A DNA stretch of 64,000 nt from Saprospiraceae bacterium UBA7687 (GCA_002482845.1 DLGT01000172.1:54985-118984), one strand, 5' to 3'; positions 16,547 to 25,599 are shown, counted from the stretch's first letter. Numbers and translations are program-made. Notes: generated by a model not told the origin, from the letters alone.

Positions 16547-18066
16547 TCTGGTTTTTCTTGTTTTTCAGGTTTCATCTGTGGGAAGAAGAGAACATCTTGG
16601 ATAGAGTTTTGATTGGTCATAATCATAGCCAACCTGTCCATACCGATCCCAAGACCTGCAGTAGGCGGCATGCCATACTCCAATGCTCTTAAGAAGTCTT
16701 CATCCAATACCATCGCTTCTTCATCTCCACGTTTACCTAATTCCAATTGACTTTCGAATCTTTGTCTTTGATCAATAGGGTCATTGAGTTCAGAGAATGC
16801 ATTGCAGATCTCTTTTTTATTGCAAATGGCTTCAAAACGTTCTACCAATCCTGGTTTGGTCGCATGCTTTTTAGCAAGAGGAGACATTTCCACCGGATAA
16901 TCTGTGATGAATGTAGGTTGTATGATGTTACCTTCACATTTTTCACCAAAGATTTCATCAATTAGCTTGCCTTTTCCCATGCTATTATCTACGGGCACGT
17001 GAAGCTCGCGAGCTGTTTTACGGAGTTGGTCTTCATCCATATCACTGATATCAATACCTGTGAAATGTTGGATTGCTTCATACATGGTATATCTTTTCCA
17101 AGGTCTTTGGAAGTTGATTATATTATCTCCGACTTGTACTTCAGTAGTTCCATGTAGATCAATGGCAACTTTCTCTACCATTTCTTCTACTAGGTTCATC
17201 ATCCATTCATAATCTTTGTAAGCTACGTACAACTCTATTTGTGTAAACTCAGGATTATGAAAACGACTCATACCTTCATTTCTGAAGTCCTTACTAAACT
17301 CATATACACCATCAAAACCACCAACAACTAATCTCTTAAGGTACAACTCATTAGCTATCCTAAGATAAAGCTTCATGTCAAGCGTGTTATGATGCGTTGT
17401 GAATGGTCTTGCCGCTGCACCACCGTATAGAGGTTGAAGAATCGGCGTCTCTACTTCTAAATATCCTTTATTGTTTAAGTATTCGCGCATAGAATTGTAC
17501 ATCTTGCTGCGTTTAACGAATACGTCTTTTATATGTGAGTTTACGACAAGATCTACATACCTTTGTCTATATCTTTGTTCAGGGTCAGTGAATGCATCAT
17601 AGACATTACCTTCATCATCTTTTTTAACAACGGGAAGTGGTTTGAGCGATTTTGAGAGGAGAGTCAATTCCGTAACGTGTACTGAGCATTCACCTACTTG
17701 TGTATAGAATGCATACCCTTTGATCCCAATAAAGTCACCAAGGTCAAACCATTTTTTGAATGCATCATTATATAGAACTTTGTCATCCCCAGGGCAAATG
17801 TCGTCTCTAGAAATATATATTTGAATACGACCTTCAGAGTCTTGCAATTCTGCAAAAGAAGCTTTGCCCATGATACGTCTTGACATCAATCTACCCGCAA
17901 GCGTGACTTCTTGGTAAGTAGTATCACCTTCTTTAAAATTATCTTTTATTTCTTTGGTAGTGGCGTTAACTTCGAATGTAGTACTCGGGAATGCATTTAT
18001 TCCTGCTTCTGTAAGTTTATTTAGATTATCTCTTCTTACAATTTCCTGTTCGCTAAGGTGTTGCAT
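16543..18066 (-). CDS. lysS: Lysine-tRNA ligase, class II
   Basis: LysS charges tRNA-Lys. From the ATG at 18066 the protein has 507 aa, beginning MQHLSEQEIVRRDNL, which is the usual length. A longer frame to 18165 exists, but its extension lacks similarity and crosses the upstream terminator. An N-terminal OB-fold (VTLAGRLMSRRIMGKASFAE) binds the anticodon. The class II catalytic core shows motif 2 FRNEGMSRFHNPEFTQIELY and motif 3 GLGIGMDRLAMIM, and a YGGAAARPFTTHHNTLDM segment lies in the active site. All three elements are intact. It is followed by the acyltransferase with a four-base overlap, and preceded on the same strand by the RRM protein with a terminator between them. Confidence 0.98.
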   Translation of the reverse strand: MQHLSEQEIVRRDNLNKLTEAGINAFPSTTFEVNATTKEIKDNFKEGDTTYQEVTLAGRLMSRRIMGKASFAELQDSEGRIQIYISRDDICPGDDKVLYNDAFKKWFDLGDFIGIKGYAFYTQVGECSVHVTELTLLSKSLKPLPVVKKDDEGNVYDAFTDPEQRYRQRYVDLVVNSHIKDVFVKRSKMYNSMREYLNNKGYLEVETPILQPLYGGAAARPFTTHHNTLDMKLYLRIANELYLKRLVVGGFDGVYEFSKDFRNEGMSRFHNPEFTQIELYVAYKDYEWMMNLVEEMVEKVAIDLHGTTEVQVGDNIINFQRPWKRYTMYEAIQHFTGIDISDMDEDQLRKTARELHVPVDNSMGKGKLIDEIFGEKCEGNIIQPTFITDYPVEMSPLAKKHATKPGLVERFEAICNKKEICNAFSELNDPIDQRQRFESQLELGKRGDEEAMVLDEDFLRALEYGMPPTAGLGIGMDRLAMIMTNQNSIQDVLFFPQMKPEKQEKPE

Positions 18067-18122
18067 TATTAAATTTTGATTTTGAATTGCAAAAGTAGTA
18101 ATTTTAAAATTAAATATTGCAT

Positions 18123-18152
18123 AAAAAAGGCCCATCAATAATGATGAGCCTC
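18123..18152 (-). terminator. Rho-independent terminator between the RRM gene and lysS
   Basis: On the minus strand AGGCTCATCA pairs with TGATGGGCCT and is followed by a run of six T residues. It lies 30 bp after the RRM gene stop and 57 bp before the lysS ATG, so lysS needs its own promoter. Confidence 0.85.
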
Positions 18153-18182
18153 TTAAAAGATTCAATTTTACAAAACTATATC

Positions 18183-18476
18183 TTAGTATCTTCTCTCTCT
18201 CGGTCTGAAATTGTTATCTCTTCTTGGCGCTTGAGGCCTTGGTTCCGCTTTTTTGCAAACGATAGTCTGCCCATCAAAATTTGTTTCGTTAAGGCCAGCA
18301 ATTGCAGCAAGTCCTGCGTCTTCGCTACCCATTTCGACAAATGCAAATCCTTTTGATCTACCTGTGTCTTTGTCCATGATTACTTTGGCAGAGACTACCT
18401 CGCCATACTGTGAAAAAAGATCTTCTAAAGCTTCAGAACTTGTTCTGTAGTTAAGCTTAGCAACAAAAATGTTCAT
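18183..18476 (-). CDS. RRM-type RNA-binding protein
   Basis: The 97-aa protein is a single RNA-recognition motif with RNP2 (MNIFVAKLNY) at the very start and RNP1 (KGFAFVEM) at about residues 42-49. A short basic Arg/Pro tail follows (KKAEPRPQAPRRDNN...RERRY). Such glycine- or arginine-tailed RRM proteins are abundant in Bacteroidota and cyanobacteria and bind single-stranded RNA; a role in global post-transcriptional control or cold response is proposed for the group but not shown for this one. The ATG at 18476 makes RNP2 begin in the normal place. A frame extension to 18545 encodes only a hydrophobic stretch and is rejected. The gene stands alone with a terminator. Confidence 0.93.
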   Translation of the reverse strand: MNIFVAKLNYRTSSEALEDLFSQYGEVVSAKVIMDKDTGRSKGFAFVEMGSEDAGLAAIAGLNETNFDGQTIVCKKAEPRPQAPRRDNNFRPRERRY

Positions 18477-18750
18477 TAAAAAAAAATTAAAAATAAAAAA
18501 AAGCGAATAAACCAAACTGAAACAGTGGTCGAAATTCAATGTCAATACAAAGATAGTGGATTAATTAATACGCTCGTCATTTTTTTATATAAATTAGAAA
18601 ATAATTAGAGATTTGGTGGCAATTCTAATATTTAACGATGTTGTCTACACGTCACTTTGATAAATTTATATGCCAGATGACATCAAGTGAAACTTAAGTA
18701 ATTGATTATCAAATGAATTAAATTTTTGATAATAATTAGATTCTTTTTTA

Positions 18751-18758
18751 TACTTTTG
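18751..18758 (+). promoter_or_regulatory. -7 box (TACTTTTG) before the HExxH lipoprotein gene
   Basis: TACTTTTG matches TAnnTTTG. A TTG at 18726-18728 lies 22 bp upstream, close to the -33 position. That TTG is also the first codon of the longest frame, which supports using the ATG at 18780 instead. Confidence 0.55.
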
Positions 18759-18779
18759 GGACACAGTAAAATATTTTTT

Positions 18780-19829
18780 ATGAACAGTCCTTGGAAAACA
18801 ATTTTGAACATCATCCCTATATTGATTATATTCATTGGGTGTAGATCAAATAAAGATAATAAAGTAGACACTATCTTAGAAGGTAAACCAGCACTTGTTG
18901 GGTTTGTGGATAGTATTGCTGCATCTAAATCCATTATTACATCTGATATAGATGGATACTTTGAGCAGCTTTCCATCATCGATATGGCTATCCAAATGAA
19001 AAAATCTGTTGTTTTACAAGATAAGTCAAAGGTTTTAGCACAATATAAAGCATTTTTAGCTACTGAGGTATCTGATTGGACTCCAACTGAAAAAGTACAT
19101 ATGTTGGATGTATTTGCAAGGGCAAAGGAGATTTGCGATAAAGTAAGTCCAAGGATTTTTCCAGGTGACATCAAACTCATTAAGGTAAAAACAAATCACT
19201 ATGGCAAAGATGTGTATTACACAAGGGGTAAACACATTTTGATCCCTGAAAATATATTCCAATCTTTTGAAATGGAAAAGCAATTACCCGTAATGTTGCA
19301 TGAGATTTTTCATGTTTTCTCCAGATACAATGAACCTGTCAGAGATGAGTTGTACGCAATGATAGGGTTTAAAAAGTCGGACAAAAAGGTTGTACTTTCT
19401 GATGCTCTAAAGAAAATATTACTAACAAATCCTGATGGTGTATCATTAAATTACATTATCAAATTAGATGACCAGAAGGATACAATATCTGCTATTCCAG
19501 TGATTACTAGTAAGTTTAATGAATACAAAGATTCAAATCCATTCTTTTTTGATTATCTAAATTTTGACCTTTATGGACTTTCTGACAAAGGTGATCATTA
19601 TTATGCTGAGTCCAATGCTACGGGAAAGACCTTGGTGAATTTGCAGAAAACACCTTCATTCTTTACCAAAATTAAAGATAATACACAATATATCATTCAC
19701 CCCGACGAGATCATGGCTGATAACTTTATGTTGGCTTTATTGGCAAAGGAAAATAATGACTTTAAGAAGTTTTCACCTGTAGGAAAACAACTGATAGATC
19801 AGGTATTAGAAAAACTTAGCGCATTTTAA
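18780..19829 (+). CDS. Predicted lipoprotein with an HExxH gluzincin-like zinc site
   Basis: This 349-aa lipoprotein has a lipobox IFIGC with Cys21. At residues 174-178 is HEIFH, the zinc-binding HExxH motif, preceded by a hydrophobic strand LPVMLHEIFHVFSRYNEPVRDELYAMIGF. A possible third ligand is the Glu in HPDEIMADNFMLAL at about residue 310, placed as in gluzincin metallopeptidases. I therefore call a probable cell-surface or periplasmic zinc peptidase fold, although the substrate is unknown and no named family is certain. The helical N-terminal region contains a lysine-rich segment (KSVVLQDKSKVLAQYKAFL). It is convergent with ktrA. The start ATG at 18780 fits the promoter box upstream. 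Confidence 0.75.
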   Translation: MNSPWKTILNIIPILIIFIGCRSNKDNKVDTILEGKPALVGFVDSIAASKSIITSDIDGYFEQLSIIDMAIQMKKSVVLQDKSKVLAQYKAFLATEVSDWTPTEKVHMLDVFARAKEICDKVSPRIFPGDIKLIKVKTNHYGKDVYYTRGKHILIPENIFQSFEMEKQLPVMLHEIFHVFSRYNEPVRDELYAMIGFKKSDKKVVLSDALKKILLTNPDGVSLNYIIKLDDQKDTISAIPVITSKFNEYKDSNPFFFDYLNFDLYGLSDKGDHYYAESNATGKTLVNLQKTPSFFTKIKDNTQYIIHPDEIMADNFMLALLAKENNDFKKFSPVGKQLIDQVLEKLSAF

Positions 19830-19866
19830 AAATTCTAAGTTCAGAAATGTAATAGTATACAGGACT

Positions 19867-20562
19867 CTAACTATTTTCTTCAATAAACCGATCAATATTC
19901 TTTTTGGTGCCAAACATAAGAAGTAAATCATCTTTTTCAAATTCATAAACAGAATGGAGGATGCCAAATACTTTTTTGATAATTGTAGGGCTACCAAGGA
20001 AGTTTTTCTTTTCTGTTTGTTTGATTACAGTGACAATATGGGCTTTATATTTATTTTTAATATCTAAATCTCCGAGTGTTTTACCGACTATTTTTTTGGG
20101 AATGATTACTTCCAATATTTCGTAATCACCATGCAATTCCATACTTTTGATAGCACCTTTGACCATGATTCTATTGGCAAGTTCATGGGCATATTCTGCT
20201 TCTGGTTCTATGATTTCTTCGATTTGCATTGCTTCCAATACTGTTTTGTGTACCGGAGTTAAAGATCTAGCTATAACCCTTCCAGTAAAATGTTTTTTGA
20301 TCAATGCTGTCGTAGTAATGGATGCACCTACATTCTCTCCTATAGCGATCACAACAATATCTGTATCATCCAATGGCATGTGGCTTAGAGATGATTCTTC
20401 TGTAGTGTCAAGACCTACTGCATGATTGATTTTATGTTGAATGAGATCAACTTTGGAGCCATTTTTGTCTACACCAAAAACTTCATGTCCATCTTCTGTG
20501 AGTTTTTTGGCAAGGTTACCACCGAAATTACCAAGACCAATTACAATAACTTTTTTTTGCAT
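19867..20562 (-). CDS. ktrA: KtrA-type RCK regulator of potassium uptake
   Basis: This 231-aa cytoplasmic protein contains an RCK_N Rossmann domain (VIVIGLGNFGGNLAKKLTED, GLGNFG motif) with the acidic strand-end FGVDKN. A second, RCK_C, domain follows at about residues 140-225 (HGDYEILEVIIPKKIVGKTL). A single RCK pair of about 220 residues is the KtrA/KtrC form rather than the double-length TrkA. Such subunits form octameric rings that bind ATP/ADP, NAD(H) or c-di-AMP and gate the KtrB channel. It follows ktrB with an 11-base gap on the same strand, so the two are one operon. Confidence 0.94.
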   Translation of the reverse strand: MQKKVIVIGLGNFGGNLAKKLTEDGHEVFGVDKNGSKVDLIQHKINHAVGLDTTEESSLSHMPLDDTDIVVIAIGENVGASITTTALIKKHFTGRVIARSLTPVHKTVLEAMQIEEIIEPEAEYAHELANRIMVKGAIKSMELHGDYEILEVIIPKKIVGKTLGDLDIKNKYKAHIVTVIKQTEKKNFLGSPTIIKKVFGILHSVYEFEKDDLLLMFGTKKNIDRFIEENS

Positions 20563-20573
20563 GTCAAAAATAT

Positions 20574-22355
20574 TTAGTTGATAAATACATTTTCTTTAGG
20601 ATAATAAGGTTCACACGTTTTGTCTTCTTTAAATATATAGCTAAAGATACCTATCAGGAAAGTTAAAAAACTCACCCTTCCTAAAAACATCACTATAACA
20701 AGTACAACGTGGCTAGAAGGTGTTAATGATGCGGTAATCCCGGTACTTAGTCCTACCGTCGAATATGCAGAAATAGATTCGAAAAGTAAATCTTTGAAGG
20801 TCAATGATGCGTTCATCCACGACAGTAAAAAAGTCGAGAAGGAAATAGCAAATATGGATAGCATAATCACTGCATTAACTTGGTTTATGGCTATAGATGG
20901 AATTACTCTGAAATTAATAACTAATCTTTCTCTACCTCTTATTTGGTTATACAAATTAAGTAATGCGACAGCAAAAGTTGTTGTTTTAATACCACCACCT
21001 GTTGACCCTGGAGATGCACCAATCCACATCAATGCCAATGTAAGCATAAAAGCAGGAATACCTAATTCAGCCATATTTACATTGTTAAATCCGGCTGTAC
21101 GTGGCGTAGTAGAATTAAAAAATGAAACTACTATCTTACCCCATAAAGAATGTTCATTAAGAGATTTGTCGTATTCTGTAAGAAAAAATAACATAGTTCC
21201 TATGACTAACAATATAGAAGTAGTTATTAAGATGATTCTACTATTTGTACTCGTTCTTTTAAGTTCTTTTTGATATTTAAATCCAGAAATTCCAAATTTA
21301 CATATATTTGATAAGGTCCAGTTTTTGAGCAATGCATAATGATTTATCATGACTGTATACCCAAGTCCACCAGTTATTATAAGCCAACATACTATCAATT
21401 GTAAATTGTAATTAAATCTTACTGATTCTTCATAAAGTGAATTTGTTAATGTAGAAAAGCCACCATTACAAAAAGCTGAAATGGAATGGAATACCGCAAA
21501 AAAAGTTGGGTTTTCTGTGACATTCGGATCATTAGCAATGGTAAAATAAATCAATATGGCTCCTATGGCTTCGACGATTACAGTTAGTAATACAATTTTA
21601 AATAGGGTAGAGAAGGTGTTACGATTATCCAACTCTTTGATCATGTCACTTACCATCATTCTGTTTTTGAAGGAAGAAGATGACTTAAAGAGCAAAGCAA
21701 ATATATTTGTAATGGTCAAAACACCCAATCCACCTAATTGGATAAGAATGATTATGATGGTTTGCCCAAATAACGTAAAATCTTTTCCAGTATCTAAAAT
21801 GGCTAAGCCTGTCACTGTTACAGCACTTGTCGAGGTAAATAAAGCTTGTACAAAAGATACGTTTTTTACTGAAGCTGCTGGTAACATCAAACAAAATGTC
21901 CCGAATAAAATTAAAAAAATAAAACTTAAGACAAATAACGTAGCTGGATGAATAGAAGAATTACCAAGACTAGATATTTTGAAAGAAATCGATAAAAATC
22001 CAATAAATACAGCAAAAAACTGGCTAAATGCCGCTGTATCCATAATTTCGTATCCTGAATTGCATATCCAGAGTAAAGCAAAAACCAAATTGAAAAAGGA
22101 AATTATTAAAAACAGCAACCTTGAAATACTGACATATCTGTTTTTTGCTGTAATAAAGAGGTAAAAACTCAAGAGTATGGAAATCGTGCCGAAAATGACA
22201 TTCAGAGGCTTGTAAAATGACAAAAAAGACCTTAAGTCTACCGAGTCCAAACCACTTTGAAATATTTGACCACCTATGATCAAAATTGCTATTACAAAAA
22301 GAATATTGGTCGCTAGCTTGAAGTATTTACCAATAAACTCGACAAAATCATTCAC
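20574..22355 (-). CDS. ktrB: TrkH/KtrB-family potassium transporter
   Basis: The 593-aa polytopic protein carries the four pore repeats of the Trk/Ktr/HKT superfamily. Selectivity-filter segments are readable as TSTSAVTVTGLAILDTG, ISAFCNGGFSTLTNS, STTPRTAGFNNVNM and ESISAYSTVGLSTGITASL, each with the conserved Gly. About five extra transmembrane helices precede the pore unit, so the protein is longer than the 450-residue KtrB of Bacillus. This extended form is common in Bacteroidota. It mediates Na-coupled or channel-like K+ uptake in the inner membrane with KtrA encoded directly downstream. No regulatory site is evident upstream; the nearest gene beyond is the CBS protein gene, also leftward, after a terminator. 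Confidence 0.95.
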   Translation of the reverse strand: MNDFVEFIGKYFKLATNILFVIAILIIGGQIFQSGLDSVDLRSFLSFYKPLNVIFGTISILLSFYLFITAKNRYVSISRLLFLIISFFNLVFALLWICNSGYEIMDTAAFSQFFAVFIGFLSISFKISSLGNSSIHPATLFVLSFIFLILFGTFCLMLPAASVKNVSFVQALFTSTSAVTVTGLAILDTGKDFTLFGQTIIIILIQLGGLGVLTITNIFALLFKSSSSFKNRMMVSDMIKELDNRNTFSTLFKIVLLTVIVEAIGAILIYFTIANDPNVTENPTFFAVFHSISAFCNGGFSTLTNSLYEESVRFNYNLQLIVCWLIITGGLGYTVMINHYALLKNWTLSNICKFGISGFKYQKELKRTSTNSRIILITTSILLVIGTMLFFLTEYDKSLNEHSLWGKIVVSFFNSTTPRTAGFNNVNMAELGIPAFMLTLALMWIGASPGSTGGGIKTTTFAVALLNLYNQIRGRERLVINFRVIPSIAINQVNAVIMLSIFAISFSTFLLSWMNASLTFKDLLFESISAYSTVGLSTGITASLTPSSHVVLVIVMFLGRVSFLTFLIGIFSYIFKEDKTCEPYYPKENVFIN

Positions 22356-22463
22356 TATTGTTGATAATTTATCTTAATGAGCAAAAGAAATTAATTTCGA
22401 TAAAATAAGAGCCAAAGGTAGACATCTTTGTAATGGTGACTGTTAATCCATTGTTAATTGGCA

Positions 22464-22500
22464 CAAAAAAAAAGAGGCATCACCTTTTATGACGCCTCTT
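22464..22500 (-). terminator. Rho-independent terminator after the CBS protein gene at 22554
   Basis: On the minus strand AGAGGCGTCA and TGATGCCTCT form the stem, followed by nine T residues. It separates the CBS gene from the ktrBA operon. Confidence 0.88.
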
Positions 22501-22553
22501 AAATCAAAACAATTAGATCAACAATCTATACTTTTAATTTTCTACATTTATAT

Positions 22554-22976
22554 TTAATTATATTGTTTCAGCAAATAGTTTATTAGGTCAGTTGATGTGA
22601 CAATTCCGACGAGTTCATCATCTCTAAGTACTGGTAATGCATGAAAAGAACCAAGACTTAAAATTTCTGCTGCATCTTTTATAAAATCATCTTCTTGAAT
22701 GCAATGAACACTCTTTGTCATCACTTGCTCTACGGTGAATAAATCAAAATATTTAGATTTTGTGACTTTTTCACCGTCAATTTCTAAAAATGAGATTCGT
22801 TCAAGATCCGTTTTGCTAATCATACCTATCAACCGATGTCCATCTACCACAGGTGCATGTCTTATAAAATTTGCTTTCATAAGTTGTTCCACTTCAGAAA
22901 GGCTATTTTTTAAAGTAACACTAAATGGTTGCTTGGTCATAATAACAGACACTTGCTCTCTTTTTTTGATCGTCAT
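22554..22976 (-). CDS. CBS-domain-pair protein
   Basis: The 140-aa protein is a Bateman module. CBS1 (VSVIMTKQPFSVTLKNSLSE ... RHAPVVDGHRLIGMISKTDL) covers about residues 9-60, and CBS2 (VEQVMTKSVHCIQEDDFIKD ... FHALPVLRDDELVGIVTSTDL) about 82-134. It is similar in design to the proteins at 8603 and 25600. It lies 117 bp downstream of the receiver-Crp/Fnr gene on the same strand, with a TGAC-N4-GTCA palindrome between them, so it may belong to the regulon of that factor. A strong terminator follows. Ligand and partner are unknown; adenosine nucleotides are the usual ligands of the fold. Confidence 0.9.
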   Translation of the reverse strand: MTIKKREQVSVIMTKQPFSVTLKNSLSEVEQLMKANFIRHAPVVDGHRLIGMISKTDLERISFLEIDGEKVTKSKYFDLFTVEQVMTKSVHCIQEDDFIKDAAEILSLGSFHALPVLRDDELVGIVTSTDLINYLLKQYN

Positions 22977-23077
22977 GATAGATTGATTTTAAAGATAGAG
23001 AACATGTTGTTGACTTTTAATGTCACAAAGATATCTACCTTAATAAATGTATTCAATGACCAAAATCAACCTACTGA

Positions 23078-23091
23078 ATGACACTTGTCAT
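23078..23091. promoter_or_regulatory. Candidate Crp/Fnr-type palindrome upstream of the CBS gene
   Basis: ATGACA-CT-TGTCAT has perfect 6-bp arms and contains TGA half-sites as in Crp/Fnr operators. It lies about 100 bp upstream of the CBS ATG at 22976 and directly after the regulator stop. Spacing differs in content from the better site at 25528, so this is only a candidate. Confidence 0.3.
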
Positions 23092-23093
23092 CA

Positions 23094-24140
23094 CTACTGG
23101 GGCATATTTTTTAGCTTATCAAGCTTTAAAAGTAATATTTTATTGTCATCAATAGAAATTAATCCTTCACTCTTAAAATCAGACAATGTTCTGATCGTAG
23201 TTTCTTTGGCTGTACCGGCAAGACTTGCTATGTCATCTCTCAATATAGACATATTGGTAGCATGTTTTGCTTCACTAAACTTAAGAAGAGCATTGGCTAC
23301 TCTTTTACGAACGGAACTGTAGGCCATTTCAATCAATTGTTTCTCTATTTCTTCAGACTGATTGGCCAGCATTTTGATAAATTTGGCAGAAAACTCTCTA
23401 TTATTAAACAATAATAAGGTGAAGTCTTCTATTGGCACAAGTCTTATGGAACAATCATCAATGGCTGACACCGTGTCATAATATTTTTCTCCCTTGAGTA
23501 GTGGTAAGTAACCAAAGAAGTCTCCTTCTGAATAAATATTGGTGGTAAATTCTTTTCCAAAATCATTAATTTGAAAACTTTTTACACTACCAGTTTCCAC
23601 AAAATATAACCATTTAGGATACTGGCCTACTTCATAGATAGTATCTCGTTTATGATATTTTCTGACTTCTCTGTTTTCTGATAACTTATCAAACTCTTTT
23701 TGGGCTTTTGCTTCATCTATAAATCGCTGAAGTCCTTGACTTGATTTTTCAAAAGAAGACTTAATACGTGCACTTTTTTTAAGCCTTAGTTCTAAAGTGT
23801 CCAAAAGCTGAATATCGTCATAAGGTTTTGTTATGTAATCATCTGCCCCGAGTCCCATGCCTTTTCTAAAATCTTCTTTCTCTGTTTTTGCAGTAAGAAA
23901 AATAAACGGAATATCCATTGTAGATGGGTGATTAGCAAGGATTCTTAATACCCCGAAGCCATCTATTTCAGGCATCATGACATCACATAAGATTAGATCT
24001 GGTATGTTGTCCAGTGCTGCGGCTGTACCTAATTTGCCATTTTCGGCTGTGGTAACATCGTATCCAGACAATTGTAACAACTCTTCTAAGTTTTCTCTGA
24101 CATCTTTATTGTCTTCTATGATTAAGATTTTAGCTTGCAT
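23094..24140 (-). CDS. Receiver-Crp/Fnr fusion response regulator
   Basis: The 348-aa protein joins three parts. Residues 1-120 are a receiver domain with the phospho-acceptor Asp in LILCDVMMPEIDGFG and the conserved Lys in FIFLTAKTEKED. A linker of about 20 residues follows. Residues 155-270 form a cyclic-nucleotide-binding-like beta-roll (YEVGQYPKWLYFVETGSVKS, YSEGDFFGYLPLLKGEKYYD), and residues 275-340 a Crp-type winged helix-turn-helix (DDIASLAGTAKETTIRTLSDF). The recognition helix carries E-T-T-I-R, matching the E..SR pattern that reads TGA half-sites in Fnr and Crp. No Fe-S cysteines or clear nucleotide-binding Arg/Glu set is seen, so the input is likely phosphorylation by the adjacent kinase. 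The gene follows the kinase gene with 30 bases between, as one operon. Confidence 0.92.
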   Translation of the reverse strand: MQAKILIIEDNKDVRENLEELLQLSGYDVTTAENGKLGTAAALDNIPDLILCDVMMPEIDGFGVLRILANHPSTMDIPFIFLTAKTEKEDFRKGMGLGADDYITKPYDDIQLLDTLELRLKKSARIKSSFEKSSQGLQRFIDEAKAQKEFDKLSENREVRKYHKRDTIYEVGQYPKWLYFVETGSVKSFQINDFGKEFTTNIYSEGDFFGYLPLLKGEKYYDTVSAIDDCSIRLVPIEDFTLLLFNNREFSAKFIKMLANQSEEIEKQLIEMAYSSVRKRVANALLKFSEAKHATNMSILRDDIASLAGTAKETTIRTLSDFKSEGLISIDDNKILLLKLDKLKNMPQ

Positions 24141-24170
24141 TTGTAAATATATTATTGAATTTATATAAAA

Positions 24171-25439
24171 TTATGAATGGTTAGTATCTGGAATAGTGAT
24201 GGTAAATTTGCTACCTACATACCTTGTGCTCTCGAAAGAAATATTTCCACCTAGTATTTCTACATATCCTTTGACAATGTTCAGGCCTAGTCCAGTACCT
24301 TCTATGTTGGTGACATTACTAGCTCTAAAAAATCGATCAAATAGATGTTTTTGTTCATCTTCAGGGATACCTATACCTTTATCTGTGACTGAAAATGATA
24401 TTTCTTGATCATTTCTATTCAGATGACACATGATTTCTGCATCTTCTGGTGAATATTTGATAGCATTAGATATTAGGTTTATCATGATGTTTTTCACAAT
24501 TTTTATGTCAGATCTTACCATTTTTTGTTCAAAAGCACAAATCGTCTGTAGCGTTTGACCTTTTTTGACAATAGTTTTGAGTTCTTCTGTGATTTCTTTG
24601 ATCAATTCACAGATATCAAAATCTTCAAAGATAGGTTTTATCTTTCCTTCTTCCAGTTTATTCATAGACAAAAAATCGTTTAGAATACCTGTAAGATGGG
24701 TTACAGATGACTTTATTTTTTGAATATGTTTATCTCTGTTTTCCTGTTGGGCTGTCTCTGTATATCTACCGATTAGTGATACAGATGATAATATGGTTGA
24801 AAGCGGAGTTCTAAATTCGTGTGATGCCATAGATACAAATCTCGATTTTAGTTCACCTAGCTCTTTTTCTTTTGCTAAGCTTTGTTCTAATTCTAATTCT
24901 CTTTGTTTCAATTGTGTTTGAGTAGCTATTCTGTTTTGAATTTCAATTTCATTTTGCTTATTAAGTGCAAGTAATCTGTTAACTACGCTTTCTAGTTCGT
25001 AGGTACGCTCAATGACCTTTTTTTCAAGTTCTTCATTGAGTTGTTTAAGGCTCTTTTCAGCGGATTTTATGTCAGTGAGATCATGGATGAAGCCAGTAAA
25101 AATGGTTCTATCTTGCAATACAACTTCATTTACAGATAGCCAAAATGGAAAAACTTCACTATTTTTTCTTTTCCCTATTACTTCTCTGCCTATTCCTATG
25201 ATCTTTGGTGTACGAGTTTCCTGGTAATTATTGATATATTTATCATGGTGAGCGCTATGCTCGGCTTGCATGAGCATATTTACTTTATTACCAATCAGTT
25301 CAGACTTGTCGTATCCGAATTGCCTGCAAGCAGCTATATTTACTTCTTCGATCGTTCCTTTGTGGTCTATGATGATGATACCATCCACAGCTGATTCGAA
25401 TATTGCTTTTAATCTTGTGACAGCATCAGATACAATCAT
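24171..25439 (-). CDS. PAS-domain sensor histidine kinase
   Basis: The 422-aa cytoplasmic kinase has no transmembrane helix, so it senses an internal signal. The N-terminal PAS domain (residues about 8-125: IFESAVDGIIIIDHKGTIEEVN, RQFGYDKSELIGNKVNMLM) includes a PAC motif. A coiled coil follows (LNEELEKKVIERTYELESVV). The HisKA box is SMASHEFRTPLSTILSSVSL, with the phospho-accepting His at about 207. The ATPase motifs are N-box NIMINLISNAIKYSPE, G1 DKGIGIPEDEQ, F-box LFDRFFRA and G2 GTGLGLNIVKGYVEILGG. The form is FixL/NorR-like in layout but lacks an obvious haem His in the PAS. It is first in an operon with the receiver-Crp/Fnr regulator and is divergent from a CBS gene across an FNR-like palindrome. 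Confidence 0.94.
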   Translation of the reverse strand: MIVSDAVTRLKAIFESAVDGIIIIDHKGTIEEVNIAACRQFGYDKSELIGNKVNMLMQAEHSAHHDKYINNYQETRTPKIIGIGREVIGKRKNSEVFPFWLSVNEVVLQDRTIFTGFIHDLTDIKSAEKSLKQLNEELEKKVIERTYELESVVNRLLALNKQNEIEIQNRIATQTQLKQRELELEQSLAKEKELGELKSRFVSMASHEFRTPLSTILSSVSLIGRYTETAQQENRDKHIQKIKSSVTHLTGILNDFLSMNKLEEGKIKPIFEDFDICELIKEITEELKTIVKKGQTLQTICAFEQKMVRSDIKIVKNIMINLISNAIKYSPEDAEIMCHLNRNDQEISFSVTDKGIGIPEDEQKHLFDRFFRASNVTNIEGTGLGLNIVKGYVEILGGNISFESTRYVGSKFTITIPDTNHS

Positions 25440-25527
25440 AAAATGTTTTACTTTAAATAAAGAAATAAAATTAGGTCAAAAGTCATGTTTTAGAAGATAA
25501 TATGGTCAAACTAATAATCATCTTTAG

Positions 25528-25545
25528 ATATGATTTAAATCATAT
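25528..25545. promoter_or_regulatory. Perfect 18-bp FNR-like operator
   Basis: ATATGATTTAAATCATAT is a perfect palindrome containing TGAT-N4-ATCA, the core of the FNR consensus TTGAT-N4-ATCAA. It lies in the 160-bp gap between the divergent kinase operon and the CBS/stress-protein genes, 89 bp from the kinase ATG and 55 bp from the CBS ATG. The receiver-Crp/Fnr protein encoded next door is the natural candidate to bind it. Confidence 0.6.
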
Positions 25546-25599
25546 TTTCAGAATTCAAACATATTCATCTTTGACACAAATTTAAACAAAATATATCAT

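Noticed and set aside
18066..18165. N-terminal extension of LysS
   Set aside because: Extension has no family similarity and would read through the terminator of the RRM gene.
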